Assembly (NCBI GenBank): GCA_002714485.1
Contig: PAXM01000042.1
Span: forward strand, 5,425 to 16,329
DNA length: 10,905 nucleotides
Reading direction: 5' to 3'
DNA from: Acidimicrobiaceae bacterium
GTDB taxonomy: Bacteria; Actinomycetota; Acidimicrobiia; Acidimicrobiales; MedAcidi-G1
Below are positions 1-8,013 of this stretch, in pieces. A program made the position numbers and the translations under genes. Numbering within the stretch: position 1 is the first letter of the stretch; each line of letters starts with the position of its first letter. The notes below the pieces were generated by a model. The model worked only from the letters and a program-made list of their open reading frames with translations. It was not told where the DNA came from and ran no database searches.

Positions 1-1
1 T

Positions 2-1474
2 GCCTCGATAGTCGGGGTGGGCGCCACCCTCATCTCCGCGATCGGACCCTCACGCCGAGTTAGACAGATTCCACCGGTTGCGGCCCTCCGAGACGACGTT
101 CGGCTTACCCCCACCGGTCTAAGGCGACGCCTCATCGTGGGCAGTGCTGTCGCCCTGGTCGGCATCGGAGCCCTCGCGGGGGGAATGACCATCGAGATGT
201 CCACCCGCGCGGTACTGACTGCAATCGGCGGAGGGGCTCTTGCGGCATTCATGGGCGTCTACCTACTGAGCCCAGCAGTGACCCGTCCGGTTTCGGCAGC
301 GCTCGGGTGGCCCATCCGCAAGGTGTACCGGATACCTGGACGACTGGCGACCGACAACGCCCGTAGATCTCCGCGCCGCACCGCCGCAACTGCCGCAGCC
401 CTGACGATCGGGCTCGCCCTGGTGAGCCTCGCCGCGGTGGTGAGCGACTCCATCAAGGCGACATTTCTGAGCACCCTCGACCAGAGTGTCGAAGCAGATC
501 TCTTCGTCTACCCAGGAACGTTCAATCCACAGGCGGGCTTCTCAGCCGAGTTGGGAACCGACCTCCAGAGCCTCGCCGCCGAACAACCCGACCTCGTCGA
601 GTCGGCCATGACGATGCGTTGGACCATGGGCGCAGTGAAGATCGGGGGTGACTTCAAGGACCTGGTGGCCGCCGAGTTGGACATTCTGGCCGACCATATG
701 AATGTCCAGGTGATCGAAGGCTCTGAGTTCGGCGCCGGGAACAATGGAGTGCTGGTCCACGTCGATCCGGCAGGCGACCTGGAACTTGCAGTTGGCGACC
801 CGGTCCCCGTTGATTTCCCGGGTGGTCGGACGAGCGAGTTGACCGTGGCGGCGATCTTCGAGGACTCAGCCCTTCTTGGGAACTGGGTGGTCGATGTATC
901 GGTCTTTGACGTCTATCTACCGACCGCTCCTGTCTCGTGGATTTCAGTTCTGTTCCCTGATGACGCTGACAACATCGGCTCCCGCGCTGCTGTCGAGGCG
1001 TACACCGACTCCTACCCTCAGGTCGCCGTTGAGGACCAATCCGAGTTCCGCAAAACCCAAGAGGACCAGCTGGACCAGTTGCTGTCCATCATCCAGGTAT
1101 TCCTCGGCCTTTCGCTGCTCATAGCCGTTCTGGGCATCACAAACACCCTGGCCCTGTCGGTCTACGAACGGACCCGGGAACTAGGCCTGCTTCGAGCGGT
1201 CGGCATGACCCGGCGCCAACTACGGCGCATGGTGCGGTGGGAGGCGGTCATAATCGCCCTGTTCGGTGGCCTCCTCGGCGTGGCTATGGGCGTGCTATTC
1301 GGCCTAGCCGCCATAGCGGCGATCCCTCAGGAGTTCGTCAACATCGTGTCGATCCCCTACGGCAGCCTGCTGAACTACCTAGTGATCTCGGCAATCTTCG
1401 GCATGGTGGCTGCCATCCTCCCCGCGCGCCGGGCCGCCAGGCTCAACGTGCTTGACGCCATCTCCCACGCATAG
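2..1474 (+). CDS. ABC transporter permease, FtsX/MacB family, 5'-truncated by window edge
   Basis: Membrane subunit of an ABC exporter of the FtsX/MacB/LolC superfamily; substrate unknown. The frame is open to the left edge, so the GTG at 17 is probably internal. The first visible residues, ending in PPVAALR, look like the C-terminal tail of a first FtsX domain, so an N-terminal half is probably missing. Counting from the GTG codon, hydrophobic segments lie near residues 38-56 and 65-85. A second FtsX unit follows: TM near 124-142, a large extracytoplasmic domain (about 145-350), and TMs near 357-380, 408-435 and 453-470. The cytoplasmic loop at 383-406 carries the family signature (ERTRELGLLRAVGMTRRQ), which contacts the ATPase. 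The tail LPARRAARLNVLDAI is the usual ending. This is the two-FtsX-domain architecture common in actinobacteria. The partner ATPase is expected upstream, outside the window. The gene converges on the helicase gene with about 50 bp between the stops and no visible terminator hairpin. Confidence 0.9.
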   Translation, partial: ASIVGVGATLISAIGPSRRVRQIPPVAALRDDVRLTPTGLRRRLIVGSAVALVGIGALAGGMTIEMSTRAVLTAIGGGALAAFMGVYLLSPAVTRPVSAALGWPIRKVYRIPGRLATDNARRSPRRTAATAAALTIGLALVSLAAVVSDSIKATFLSTLDQSVEADLFVYPGTFNPQAGFSAELGTDLQSLAAEQPDLVESAMTMRWTMGAVKIGGDFKDLVAAELDILADHMNVQVIEGSEFGAGNNGVLVHVDPAGDLELAVGDPVPVDFPGGRTSELTVAAIFEDSALLGNWVVDVSVFDVYLPTAPVSWISVLFPDDADNIGSRAAVEAYTDSYPQVAVEDQSEFRKTQEDQLDQLLSIIQVFLGLSLLIAVLGITNTLALSVYERTRELGLLRAVGMTRRQLRRMVRWEAVIIALFGGLLGVAMGVLFGLAAIAAIPQEFVNIVSIPYGSLLNYLVISAIFGMVAAILPARRAARLNVLDAISHA

Positions 1475-1524
1475 GCACTACCCCCGCTCCAGTGATGGCT
1501 TACCGGCCCACATCAGGCTCAAAT

Positions 1525-3615
1525 TCAGTCACATAGAGCGGCCGGAAGCGGCTCGACGTGAACCACAGCCACCCGCTTGGTGGCCCGGGTTAGCGCCACG
1601 TACAACGCCCTCATGCCCTGGGCCTGCTCCCGTAGGATCCGGACCGGTTCAACGACTATCGCCCCGTCGACCTCCAGCCCCTTGACCAGGCCCACAGGCA
1701 CCACGGTCACTCGGGCGTCAAGCCCGCGTCGGGTAGGCCGGCCAAACTCCACGCCAGCCCGCTCGAGAGTTCCTTCGATGTCTTCGGTCTGGGAGTCGGC
1801 GGCAATCACCGCCAGATTTCCGGCCCCGACCGCGTCCAACTCGCTCCTCACCACCTCAGCCAGACCATCCAACTTCTCAGACTGCTCGTCGGTCATGGCT
1901 ATGAATCGCGGCGATTCCCCGTCGCCACGAACCGACCGTGGCGGAGCAAGATTGGGAGCAGCCACGGCCAGTACCCGGGCCGCCACGTCCATCAGCGGCC
2001 CGGGGATGCGATAGCCCACGGTCAACTCGTGGCGGACCGCCGGCTTCCGGTCGGGCAGGTGGGCGAGGATGCCCTCCAAGTCGTCGTGGGCCCACGACCC
2101 CGTGGCTTGGGCGATGTCGCCCACCACGGTCATCGACCCGTTCAACGAACGGCGATCCAGCATCCGTAGGTCCATCGGCGAGAGATCCTGGACCTCGTCG
2201 ACCACGATGTGCCCGTAGGTCCGTACCTCGTCCTGTGTCTTCCGTCCCGGTCGGGCACCCAGAACAGCGCGGGCTTCATCCAGCAGGGACGCGTCCGACG
2301 CCGACCAGTAGACATCGTCAGCCGAATCGCATCGGGGTCGGAACAGGGCGTCCACCTGGTCGGGGGTGAGGCTCCGATCGGCAGCCCGTATCAGGGCCCT
2401 CGACCCGAACAGGTCGTTCAGCAGTTGGGCCGGGGTGAGGACCGGCCACATCCACTCCAACGCCTCGCGTACAGCCACCTCGCCCCGGACCCGCTCGCGC
2501 ACCGCCTCGGGATCGAGGTCAACCCGACCTGAGGCGACCAGCGCCTCGTAGAACCTGGCCTCCACGAACCGGCGGGCCGCGTTGTGGGTCCGGAATCGAC
2601 GTCTGGCTTCGACCACGATGCGATGAGACTCTTCGACCGAGAGAGTCAGCCACTGCAGGCCGTACCCCAGACGGAGGTCGGCGCGAATCGCACGCTGCCG
2701 GGTTCGCACGGCCCGGGAGATGAGCCCGACCATCCGCAGATCGCCCTTGAGTCGCCCCATCTCGGCGATCTCCCGACGGTCGTCGATGCGGACGCCGCCC
2801 ACCACGTCTCCCAGGGTGGCCAGCGCGACCCCGGCCTCGCCCAGTGATGGCAGAACCTGTTCGATGTAGGCGAGGAACAGCCGATTGGGGCCGACGACCA
2901 GTACGCCCTGGCCCTCCAACGGGAATCGGTGGGTGTAGAGCAGGTAGGCGGCCCGGTGCAGTGCCACCACGGTCTTGCCTGTTCCCGGCCCACCCTGGAC
3001 GGCGTGCACGCCGGTCATGGGGGCACGGATGATGTCGTCCTGCTCAGACTGGATGGTGCCGATGATGTCGCCGAGTCGCCCTGTGCGGGATGTCTCGAGG
3101 GCGGCAATGAGGGCGCCCTCCCCTTTCAGCCGGGTGCCGTCCCCGTTTCGGAACCGTTCGAGGTCTCCGAACAACTCGTCCTCGAGGCCCAGCACGGTGC
3201 GCCCTCGGCTCACAATGTGACGCCGACGCTGCAGGCCCATGGGTACCGGACCGGTGGCACGGTAGAAGGCCTCGGCCACCGGGGCCCGCCAGTCCACCAC
3301 GATCGGATCCTGCTCTTCGTCCCAGACGCCGACCCGGCCGATGTGGAATACGCCACCCCCAGCCTCGGTCTCCTGGTCAATCCGACCGAAGACCAGCGAG
3401 GCGTCGCCCAAGTCAAGGTGGTCGAGGCGGGCCGCCACCGAGTCGATGATGGCCTCGCGCTCAAAGCGCGCCTGATTGGTGCCACCCTGGCCGACCTCAA
3501 CCATCCGCGTTAGGTCAAGGGCCCGTTCACGGGCTGCGTCTAGGCACGCGTGGGCATGATCGACGTGAGCCTGCTCGGCCTTCAACTCGGGATGTTCGTA
3601 GACGTTGTCGCTCAT
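1525..3615 (-). CDS. HelD-like superfamily 1 DNA/RNA helicase (UvrD/Rep-type ATPase)
   Basis: Cytoplasmic SF1 ATPase. HelD proteins bind RNA polymerase and release stalled or inactive complexes; that role is inferred from family resemblance. From the ATG at 3615 the protein is 696 aa, close to actinobacterial HelD length. It has a charged helical N-terminus (KAEQAHVDHAHACLDAARER), then the HelD-typical stretch FGRID...HIGR.GVWDEEQDPIVVDWRAP with FYRATG. A Q-motif-like IQSEQDDIIR precedes Walker A GGPGTGKT (residues 208-215, Lys214) and ALHRAAYLLY. Walker B/motif II is DEVQD (473-477). Later motifs are VVGDIAQATG (III), VGYRIPGPLMD (IV), VKGLEVDGAIVV (V) and ALYVALTRATKR (VI). All ATPase motifs look intact. 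The chosen start matches where family homology begins and has GGAG four bases upstream. A competing in-frame ATG at 3759 has a better Shine-Dalgarno and would add 48 residues. A general UvrD-like repair helicase is the alternative, but the DWRAP region favours HelD. Confidence 0.9.
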   Translation of the reverse strand: MSDNVYEHPELKAEQAHVDHAHACLDAARERALDLTRMVEVGQGGTNQARFEREAIIDSVAARLDHLDLGDASLVFGRIDQETEAGGGVFHIGRVGVWDEEQDPIVVDWRAPVAEAFYRATGPVPMGLQRRRHIVSRGRTVLGLEDELFGDLERFRNGDGTRLKGEGALIAALETSRTGRLGDIIGTIQSEQDDIIRAPMTGVHAVQGGPGTGKTVVALHRAAYLLYTHRFPLEGQGVLVVGPNRLFLAYIEQVLPSLGEAGVALATLGDVVGGVRIDDRREIAEMGRLKGDLRMVGLISRAVRTRQRAIRADLRLGYGLQWLTLSVEESHRIVVEARRRFRTHNAARRFVEARFYEALVASGRVDLDPEAVRERVRGEVAVREALEWMWPVLTPAQLLNDLFGSRALIRAADRSLTPDQVDALFRPRCDSADDVYWSASDASLLDEARAVLGARPGRKTQDEVRTYGHIVVDEVQDLSPMDLRMLDRRSLNGSMTVVGDIAQATGSWAHDDLEGILAHLPDRKPAVRHELTVGYRIPGPLMDVAARVLAVAAPNLAPPRSVRGDGESPRFIAMTDEQSEKLDGLAEVVRSELDAVGAGNLAVIAADSQTEDIEGTLERAGVEFGRPTRRGLDARVTVVPVGLVKGLEVDGAIVVEPVRILREQAQGMRALYVALTRATKRVAVVHVEPLPAALCD

Positions 3616-3694
3616 GATGCTCCGGGCCCACCGGGGCGCCGTGCGTTGCTCGGAGACGGTGGATTTGCCGGTCGAAATCGAAGGTTGAGGCGAA

Positions 3695-3704
3695 TTCGGC
3701 CGAA
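3695..3704. promoter_or_regulatory. Perfect 10-bp palindrome, candidate operator in divergent gap
   Basis: TTCGGCCGAA is a perfect dyad in the roughly 210-bp region between the divergent helicase and patatin-like genes. A separate 7-bp inverted repeat, GTTGAGG at 3684-3690 and CCTCAAC at 3735-3741, partly brackets it. The positions suit a repressor site, but a 10-bp palindrome in high-GC DNA can arise by chance and no convincing -35/-10 pair was found beside it. Confidence 0.25.
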
Positions 3705-3764
3705 GAACGATGCTACCGGCAGCCGAGGATGCGACCTCAACATTCCACCGGCCCGACATGAGGT

Positions 3765-3769
3765 CCTCC
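3765..3769 (-). promoter_or_regulatory. Strong Shine-Dalgarno preceding an alternative upstream start of the helicase
   Basis: On the minus strand GGAGG lies five bases before an ATG at 3759-3757 that is in frame with the helicase and has no intervening stop. This is a better ribosome-binding site than the GGAG with a four-base spacer before the conserved ATG at 3615. The 48 codons between the two starts do not resemble the HelD family and have a lower G/C fraction at third positions (about 70 percent by hand count). It may be a real N-terminal extension or a chance match. Confidence 0.35.
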
Positions 3770-3825
3770 AGGGGCGGGAAACCTCGGTCCACGTGCGACG
3801 ATGGGACCGTGATCGTGGTGTCCAC

Positions 3826-4863
3826 ATGACGACCGTTGGGCTGGTACTCGGGGCTGGAGGCCTGCACGCCGCAGCCCAGCACGCTGGTGTCTTGGCCGCC
3901 CTGTCCGAGGCCACCGGCTGGGATCCGAGGACCGCTGACGTGGTGGTAGGCACCTCGGCCGGTGCCACCACGGCGGTCAGCCTCCGGGCCGGCGTCTCAG
4001 CCACCGACCTCCACGCCTCCTACACCCGTACCCCCCTGTCCGACGAAGGTCAGGACATCATGAACCGCGTCACCACGCCTCTCGACCTGGGTTCGCCCTC
4101 AGACGGGGAGCCCCTCAATGTTGCTCACAGCAGCTCTCGCCGACCCGCGAACCTGATGCTGCTGCTACGTGACCTTTGCTCAACAGCCAGGCCCCGGCCC
4201 GTGATGGCCCTGGCCGGCCTGCTGCCGGTCGGCACCCGGGACGGCTCGTCGCTGGGTGCCCGCAGCACCGAGATCCATCCCGAACCATGGCCCGATCATC
4301 CGACTTGGATCTGTGCCGTTGACCTGCGCTCGGGCAAGCGGGTGGTCCTGGGTCGTGACGACGTGGCCGCGCCCATCGGCCCGGCCGTGCAGGCCTCCAC
4401 TGCCGTCCCGGGCTGGTTCCGACCAGTCGAGATCGATGGGCGACGTCTGGTGGACGGTGGCGTGCACTCCACCACCAACGCCGACCTGGTGGCCGCCCTG
4501 GGCCTCGACGTGGTCGTGATCTCGTCATCTAAGACCGTCGGCGGAACGTCCGGACCCACCGACGATCCAGGCACCCTGGCACGGGCGTGGCACACCAGAA
4601 CCCTCTACAGGGAGGTCCAGGCCATCCGACGCCGAGGAGCCGCGGTGCTCGTCCTGCAACCGACTGCCGGAGAGTTGGCCGGCCGCGCCGCTCTGGCCGA
4701 CCGCGACCCGCAGGTCCATGGCCCGGGCGCTTCAGACCGCAGTGAACACGGGCTGGACGAAATCGCCGAAGCAGCCCGGGTCTCGGCACTGGCCCGTCTC
4801 GCCCTACCCGAGGCCACCCGAGCCCGCCGTCTTCTGGCGAGCGCTTCGGACCCCCGCCGCTAG
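3826..4863 (+). CDS. Patatin-like phospholipase/acyl hydrolase family protein
   Basis: Predicted Ser-Asp dyad hydrolase of the patatin (RssA-like) family, probably cytoplasmic; substrate unknown but likely a lipid acyl ester. From the ATG at 3826 the protein is 345 aa. It opens with a beta strand and glycine-rich oxyanion loop (GLVLGAGGLHAAAQHAGVL, residues 5-23). The nucleophile elbow is GTSAG with Ser44. The second catalytic element is DGG with Asp210, preceded by QASTAVPGWFRPVEIDG, a typical patatin stretch. The oxyanion loop is unusual: the common G-G-x-[R/K]-G ending reads G-G-L-His14-Ala15. No signal peptide or membrane segment is seen. A GTG at 3793 is an alternative start adding 11 residues, but the ATG places the first strand as in relatives; neither has a clear Shine-Dalgarno. 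The stop is nine bases before hemE, so co-transcription with the haem genes is likely. A functional link to haem synthesis is not evident. Confidence 0.85.
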   Translation: MTTVGLVLGAGGLHAAAQHAGVLAALSEATGWDPRTADVVVGTSAGATTAVSLRAGVSATDLHASYTRTPLSDEGQDIMNRVTTPLDLGSPSDGEPLNVAHSSSRRPANLMLLLRDLCSTARPRPVMALAGLLPVGTRDGSSLGARSTEIHPEPWPDHPTWICAVDLRSGKRVVLGRDDVAAPIGPAVQASTAVPGWFRPVEIDGRRLVDGGVHSTTNADLVAALGLDVVVISSSKTVGGTSGPTDDPGTLARAWHTRTLYREVQAIRRRGAAVLVLQPTAGELAGRAALADRDPQVHGPGASDRSEHGLDEIAEAARVSALARLALPEATRARRLLASASDPRR

Positions 4864-4872
4864 CGTCGGACC

Positions 4873-5916
4873 GTGGTCGACTCCCCGCCCAGTTCGGACC
4901 CGTTCCTGGCCGCCTGCCGAGGCGAACCCCATGACTACACCCCGGTCTGGTTCATGCGCCAGGCCGGACGGTCGCTGCCTGAGTATCGGGCCGTCCGGGG
5001 TTCGGGCAGCATCCTCGACGCCATCGCCGACCCCGAGCTGTCCGCCGAGATCACCCTGCAACCGGTCCGCCGGTACGGCGTGGACGCGGCCATCCTCTAT
5101 TCCGACATCGTGGTCCCTGCCTCCGCCGTGGGCTTCGGCGTGGACGTGAAGCCCGGCCTGGGGCCGGTTGTCGAGCAGCCGTTCGAGCGGACCTCCGACC
5201 TGCAGCGCCTCCGACCACTAGAACCCGAGATCGACACCCCGTACGTGCTCGAGACGGTCCGCCGGGTGGTCGCCGAAGCCAGCGTGCCGCTAATCGGCTT
5301 CGCCGGGGCACCTTTCACCGTGGCCTCCTACCTGATCGAGGGTGCACCGTCCCGTACATACGGGCGAACCAAGGCGCTCATGCTGGGCGACCCGGACCTA
5401 TGGAACGACCTCATGGAACGCCTAGTCGACATGGCCATCACGTCGCTGAGGTCCCAGATAGTTGCCGGGGCCTCAGCCGTTCAACTCTTCGACAGTTGGG
5501 CCGGGGCCCTCAGCCCACTGGTCTACGAGCGCTGTGTCCTGCCTCACAGCCGGCGGGTGTTCGAGGGAGTGGCCGACACCGGAGTACCGCGCATTCACTT
5601 CGGCGTGGGTACCGGCGAGATTCTCCCATTGATGGCCAAGGCGGGTGCCGATGTGGTTGGGGTTGACTGGCGGGTGCCGTTGGACGAGGCCCGGCGTCGC
5701 CTCGGACCCGACACCATTTTGCAAGGCAACCTCGACCCAGCGGTCTGTCTCGGGCCACCCGAGGTTGTCGAAGCCGAGGTGGCCGACGTGTTGTCCCGCA
5801 ACGGTGGACATCCGGGCCACGTGTTTAACCTGGGCCACGGCGTGCTGCCCGAGACCAACCCGGCCGTCCTGGAACGGGTGGTCGCCCAGGTCCACGCCCA
5901 CTCCATCGGTGGCTGA
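4873..5916 (+). CDS. hemE: Uroporphyrinogen III decarboxylase
   Basis: Cytosolic enzyme that removes four acetate carboxyls from uroporphyrinogen III to give coproporphyrinogen III in haem biosynthesis. The 347-aa length is normal and the protein appears complete. The N-terminal signature PVWFMRQAGRSLPEYR is at residues 24-39; Arg29 and Arg33 correspond to the substrate-binding arginines. Asp78 in LYSDIVVP matches the key catalytic Asp, with the same 49-residue spacing from the first Arg as in human UROD (Arg37-Asp86). Tyr153 (ASYLIEG), Ser208 (FDSWAG) and His322 (NLGHGVLPET) fill the other conserved active-site positions. The start is GTG at 4873, nine bases after the patatin-like stop, with only weak Shine-Dalgarno character, suggesting translational coupling or a leader-independent start. 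hemY follows after three bases, so the two are almost certainly co-transcribed. Confidence 0.97.
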   Translation: MVDSPPSSDPFLAACRGEPHDYTPVWFMRQAGRSLPEYRAVRGSGSILDAIADPELSAEITLQPVRRYGVDAAILYSDIVVPASAVGFGVDVKPGLGPVVEQPFERTSDLQRLRPLEPEIDTPYVLETVRRVVAEASVPLIGFAGAPFTVASYLIEGAPSRTYGRTKALMLGDPDLWNDLMERLVDMAITSLRSQIVAGASAVQLFDSWAGALSPLVYERCVLPHSRRVFEGVADTGVPRIHFGVGTGEILPLMAKAGADVVGVDWRVPLDEARRRLGPDTILQGNLDPAVCLGPPEVVEAEVADVLSRNGGHPGHVFNLGHGVLPETNPAVLERVVAQVHAHSIGG

Positions 5917-5919
5917 CCC

Positions 5920-7326
5920 GTGTCCCGTCGGTTGCTGGTGGTCGGGGGTGGCATCACTGGACTGACCGCTGGATACCGACTGGCCGTGGACAACCCGGAG
6001 CTCGACGTCACGGTGCTTGAGGCGTCGCCCCGAGCTGGCGGATACCTGCAAACAGGGCTCCTCGAAGATCCGGTACTCGACGAACTGCCGATCGACGCTG
6101 GGGCTGACGCCTTTCTGGTGCGGGTGCCGTGGGCCCGGGACCTTTGCCACGAACTGGATCTGGCCGACGAGTTGGTGTCCCCATCGGCCCGGCAAGCCTC
6201 TCTGTGGCTTGATGGGACGCTGCGACCCCTTCCGACGCCCAACGTGCTGGGAGTTCCGCTGGACCCTGCCACGGTGGCCGATGGTCTACTCGAACCCGAG
6301 GACCTAAGGCTGGTTGCAGGTGACGGTATACCGGCGGTGGCGCTGGATCCCAGCGCCGACGCCAGCGTGGGTTCAGTGGTCCGGGCTTGCGTAGGCAACC
6401 GAGTGTTCGAGCGCCTCGTCGACCCCCTGCTGGGTGGGGTCAACGCCGGACGGGCCGACGACCTGAGCTGTGAGGTCATGGCTCCTCAACTGCTGGGAGC
6501 GGCCCGGTCCCCGGACGGGATGCTGGCTGGCCTTCGGCGCTCCGTCGCCGGAACCGATCCCACCGCCCCGGTGTTCCACTCCCCGCGGGGCGGCATGGAA
6601 CGCCTAGTCGATGCACTGACCTCCGTGCTCGGTGACCGGTTCCAGACCGGTGTAACAGTGACCGGGCTGAGCCGTGGCGATGGACCCAACGCCCGCTGGC
6701 TGGTATCCACGTCGACGGGGACTCAGGCCGCCGATGCCGTCGTACTGGCCGTTCCGGCCCATATCGCCGCTGACCTCGTAGCGTCCATCGACGCCGGCGC
6801 CGGCACCCTGCTGGCCGAGTGGCAGCACGCCTCGGTAGCCCTGGCCACCATCGCCTACGACCGGGCCGACCTCGAAGTTGACCCCGCCCAGAGCGGCTTC
6901 CTAGTAGGCCGCAGCGAAGGCCTGCTCATGACGGCCTGTTCGTTCGCCGGGTCCAAGTGGGCCCATCTGGACCACCCCGAGCGCACCGTGCTACGGGTGT
7001 CGTGCGGCCGGATCGACGATACGCGGCCCAACGGGTTCTCCGACAAGGCGCTGCTCGAAGCCCTCCGGGGTGACCTGGCTACCACTCTCGGAGTCGAGGC
7101 CCCGCCTACGGCGGTCCGTCTCGGCCGCTTCCCCGATTCACTGGTGCAGTTCCCGGTGGGCCACTCCGACCGGATCAACCAACTGGACGGCCTACTGGCC
7201 GATTCCGCACCCGGCGTACTGGTTGCCGGAAGCGTCCGGACTGGGGTGGGCATCCCTGCCTGCATCCGGTCGGGAACCGAGGCCGCCCGTCAGGCAACTG
7301 AGTTGGCCACAGAACTGGCGAACTGA
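5920..7326 (+). CDS. hemY: Coproporphyrinogen III / protoporphyrinogen oxidase, HemY (CgoX) type
   Basis: FAD-dependent oxidase of the HemY family. In actinobacteria and firmicutes this family oxidises coproporphyrinogen III to coproporphyrin III (CgoX, coproporphyrin-dependent pathway); older annotation calls it protoporphyrinogen oxidase. The 468-aa protein begins with a Rossmann dinucleotide-binding motif GGGITG (residues 9-14), a strand ending in Glu34 for the ribose (TVLEASPRAGG), and the GMC-like tail of the FAD domain. The C-terminal FAD-closing segment VAGSVRTGVGIPACIRSG is at about 435-453. Middle-region markers such as VDPLLGGVNAGRADDLS and FHSPRGGMERLVDAL are typical of the family. 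The start is GTG three bases after the hemE stop. The gene that often follows in actinobacteria, hemQ/chdC, is absent; a nucleotide cyclase follows after 69 bp. Ferrochelatase is also not in the window. Confidence 0.93.
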   Translation: MSRRLLVVGGGITGLTAGYRLAVDNPELDVTVLEASPRAGGYLQTGLLEDPVLDELPIDAGADAFLVRVPWARDLCHELDLADELVSPSARQASLWLDGTLRPLPTPNVLGVPLDPATVADGLLEPEDLRLVAGDGIPAVALDPSADASVGSVVRACVGNRVFERLVDPLLGGVNAGRADDLSCEVMAPQLLGAARSPDGMLAGLRRSVAGTDPTAPVFHSPRGGMERLVDALTSVLGDRFQTGVTVTGLSRGDGPNARWLVSTSTGTQAADAVVLAVPAHIAADLVASIDAGAGTLLAEWQHASVALATIAYDRADLEVDPAQSGFLVGRSEGLLMTACSFAGSKWAHLDHPERTVLRVSCGRIDDTRPNGFSDKALLEALRGDLATTLGVEAPPTAVRLGRFPDSLVQFPVGHSDRINQLDGLLADSAPGVLVAGSVRTGVGIPACIRSGTEAARQATELATELAN

Positions 7327-7395
7327 CACAAGGTCATCTGGAAAATTCGGCAATCCAACGCCCTCGCAGACATCTCCGCGTGGTTCGATGGGGGG

Positions 7396-7995
7396 ATGAC
7401 CCCGGAAACCACTCCCGCACGCGACGCTGCCGACGCCCGCCATGGCAGTGGAACCCAGCACCCGAACGAGTTGGCCAACCTGGACGAGCACACCTCGGTG
7501 CACCTCTCGGTCGAACGCACCTTCTGCTTCGCTGACCTGAGCGGCTTCACCCGCTTCACCGAAGAAAGGGGCCCCCACGAGGCAGTCGAGATCCTCGAAG
7601 AATTCCGAAGCATGTCTCGCCGGGTGGCAGCCTGGCGGGGGGTTCGGGTAGCGAAGTGGTTGGGCGACGGCGTGATGCTGGTCGGCACCGAACCCACCCC
7701 CACCATCTCCTGGGCCGGGCACCTGATCAACCACTTCGCCACCGCACGGAAAGTCAAGCTGCGGGTGGGACTGGCCACCGGCGAGGCCCTGCTGTTCGAG
7801 GGCGACGACTACATCGGCAAGCCGGTAAACCTGGCAGCCAAGCTCTGCTCGGTAGCCGCCCCAGGCGAGATCCTCGCCAACTGTGAGGTGGCTGACCTAC
7901 CACCCTGGATCAGGGTCGAGTCGGTTGACGACCTGGAGATCCGAGGCGCAGGAACCTTTGAGGGCATCCAACGCCTGGCCGTAGTGGCCCATTAA
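7396..7995 (+). CDS. Soluble class III adenylate/guanylate cyclase domain protein, with variant catalytic residue
   Basis: Small (199 aa) stand-alone class III nucleotidyl cyclase homology domain, predicted to form cAMP (or cGMP) as a homodimer. About 40 polar N-terminal residues precede the domain, with no signal or TM segment. Metal-binding Asp47 (FADLSGFTRF) and Asp91 (KWLGDGVML) are spaced exactly as Asp256 and Asp300 in mycobacterial Rv1625c. Lys87 and Asp138 occupy the adenine-specifying positions (Lys296, Asp365). Asn145 in VNLAAKL matches the ribose-binding Asn. The transition-state Arg four residues later (Arg376 in Rv1625c) is Lys149 here. The protein therefore has nearly all ATP-cyclase determinants but one altered catalytic side chain. 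No receiver, HAMP or DNA-binding domain is fused. The ATG at 7396 directly follows a run of six G. It lies 69 bp after hemY and 12-18 bp before lnt, so it probably belongs to the same transcript. Confidence 0.85.
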   Translation: MTPETTPARDAADARHGSGTQHPNELANLDEHTSVHLSVERTFCFADLSGFTRFTEERGPHEAVEILEEFRSMSRRVAAWRGVRVAKWLGDGVMLVGTEPTPTISWAGHLINHFATARKVKLRVGLATGEALLFEGDDYIGKPVNLAAKLCSVAAPGEILANCEVADLPPWIRVESVDDLEIRGAGTFEGIQRLAVVAH

Positions 7996-8013
7996 CGCGG
8001 TGGGTCATTGAGC

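Noticed and set aside
1475..1524. Bidirectional terminator between the ABC permease and helicase genes
   Set aside because: No inverted repeat of useful length or T-run is present in the roughly 50 bases between the convergent stops.
2929..3513. Plus-strand open frame of 194 codons inside the helicase gene
   Set aside because: It is antisense to the conserved HelD N-terminal domain and Walker A region, has no recognisable motif, and its openness follows from the G/C third-position bias of the opposite strand.
3550..3825. N-terminal extension of the patatin-like protein back to an ATG at 3550
   Set aside because: It would overlap the conserved start of the divergent helicase gene and adds non-homologous residues before the first strand of the fold.
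5595..6479. Minus-strand open frame of 294 codons opposite hemE/hemY, and a second of 240 codons at 5473-6195
   Set aside because: Both lie antisense to strongly recognised haem genes and translate to low-complexity Arg/Ser/Pro-rich or otherwise unrecognised peptide. They are typical shadows of high-GC codon bias.
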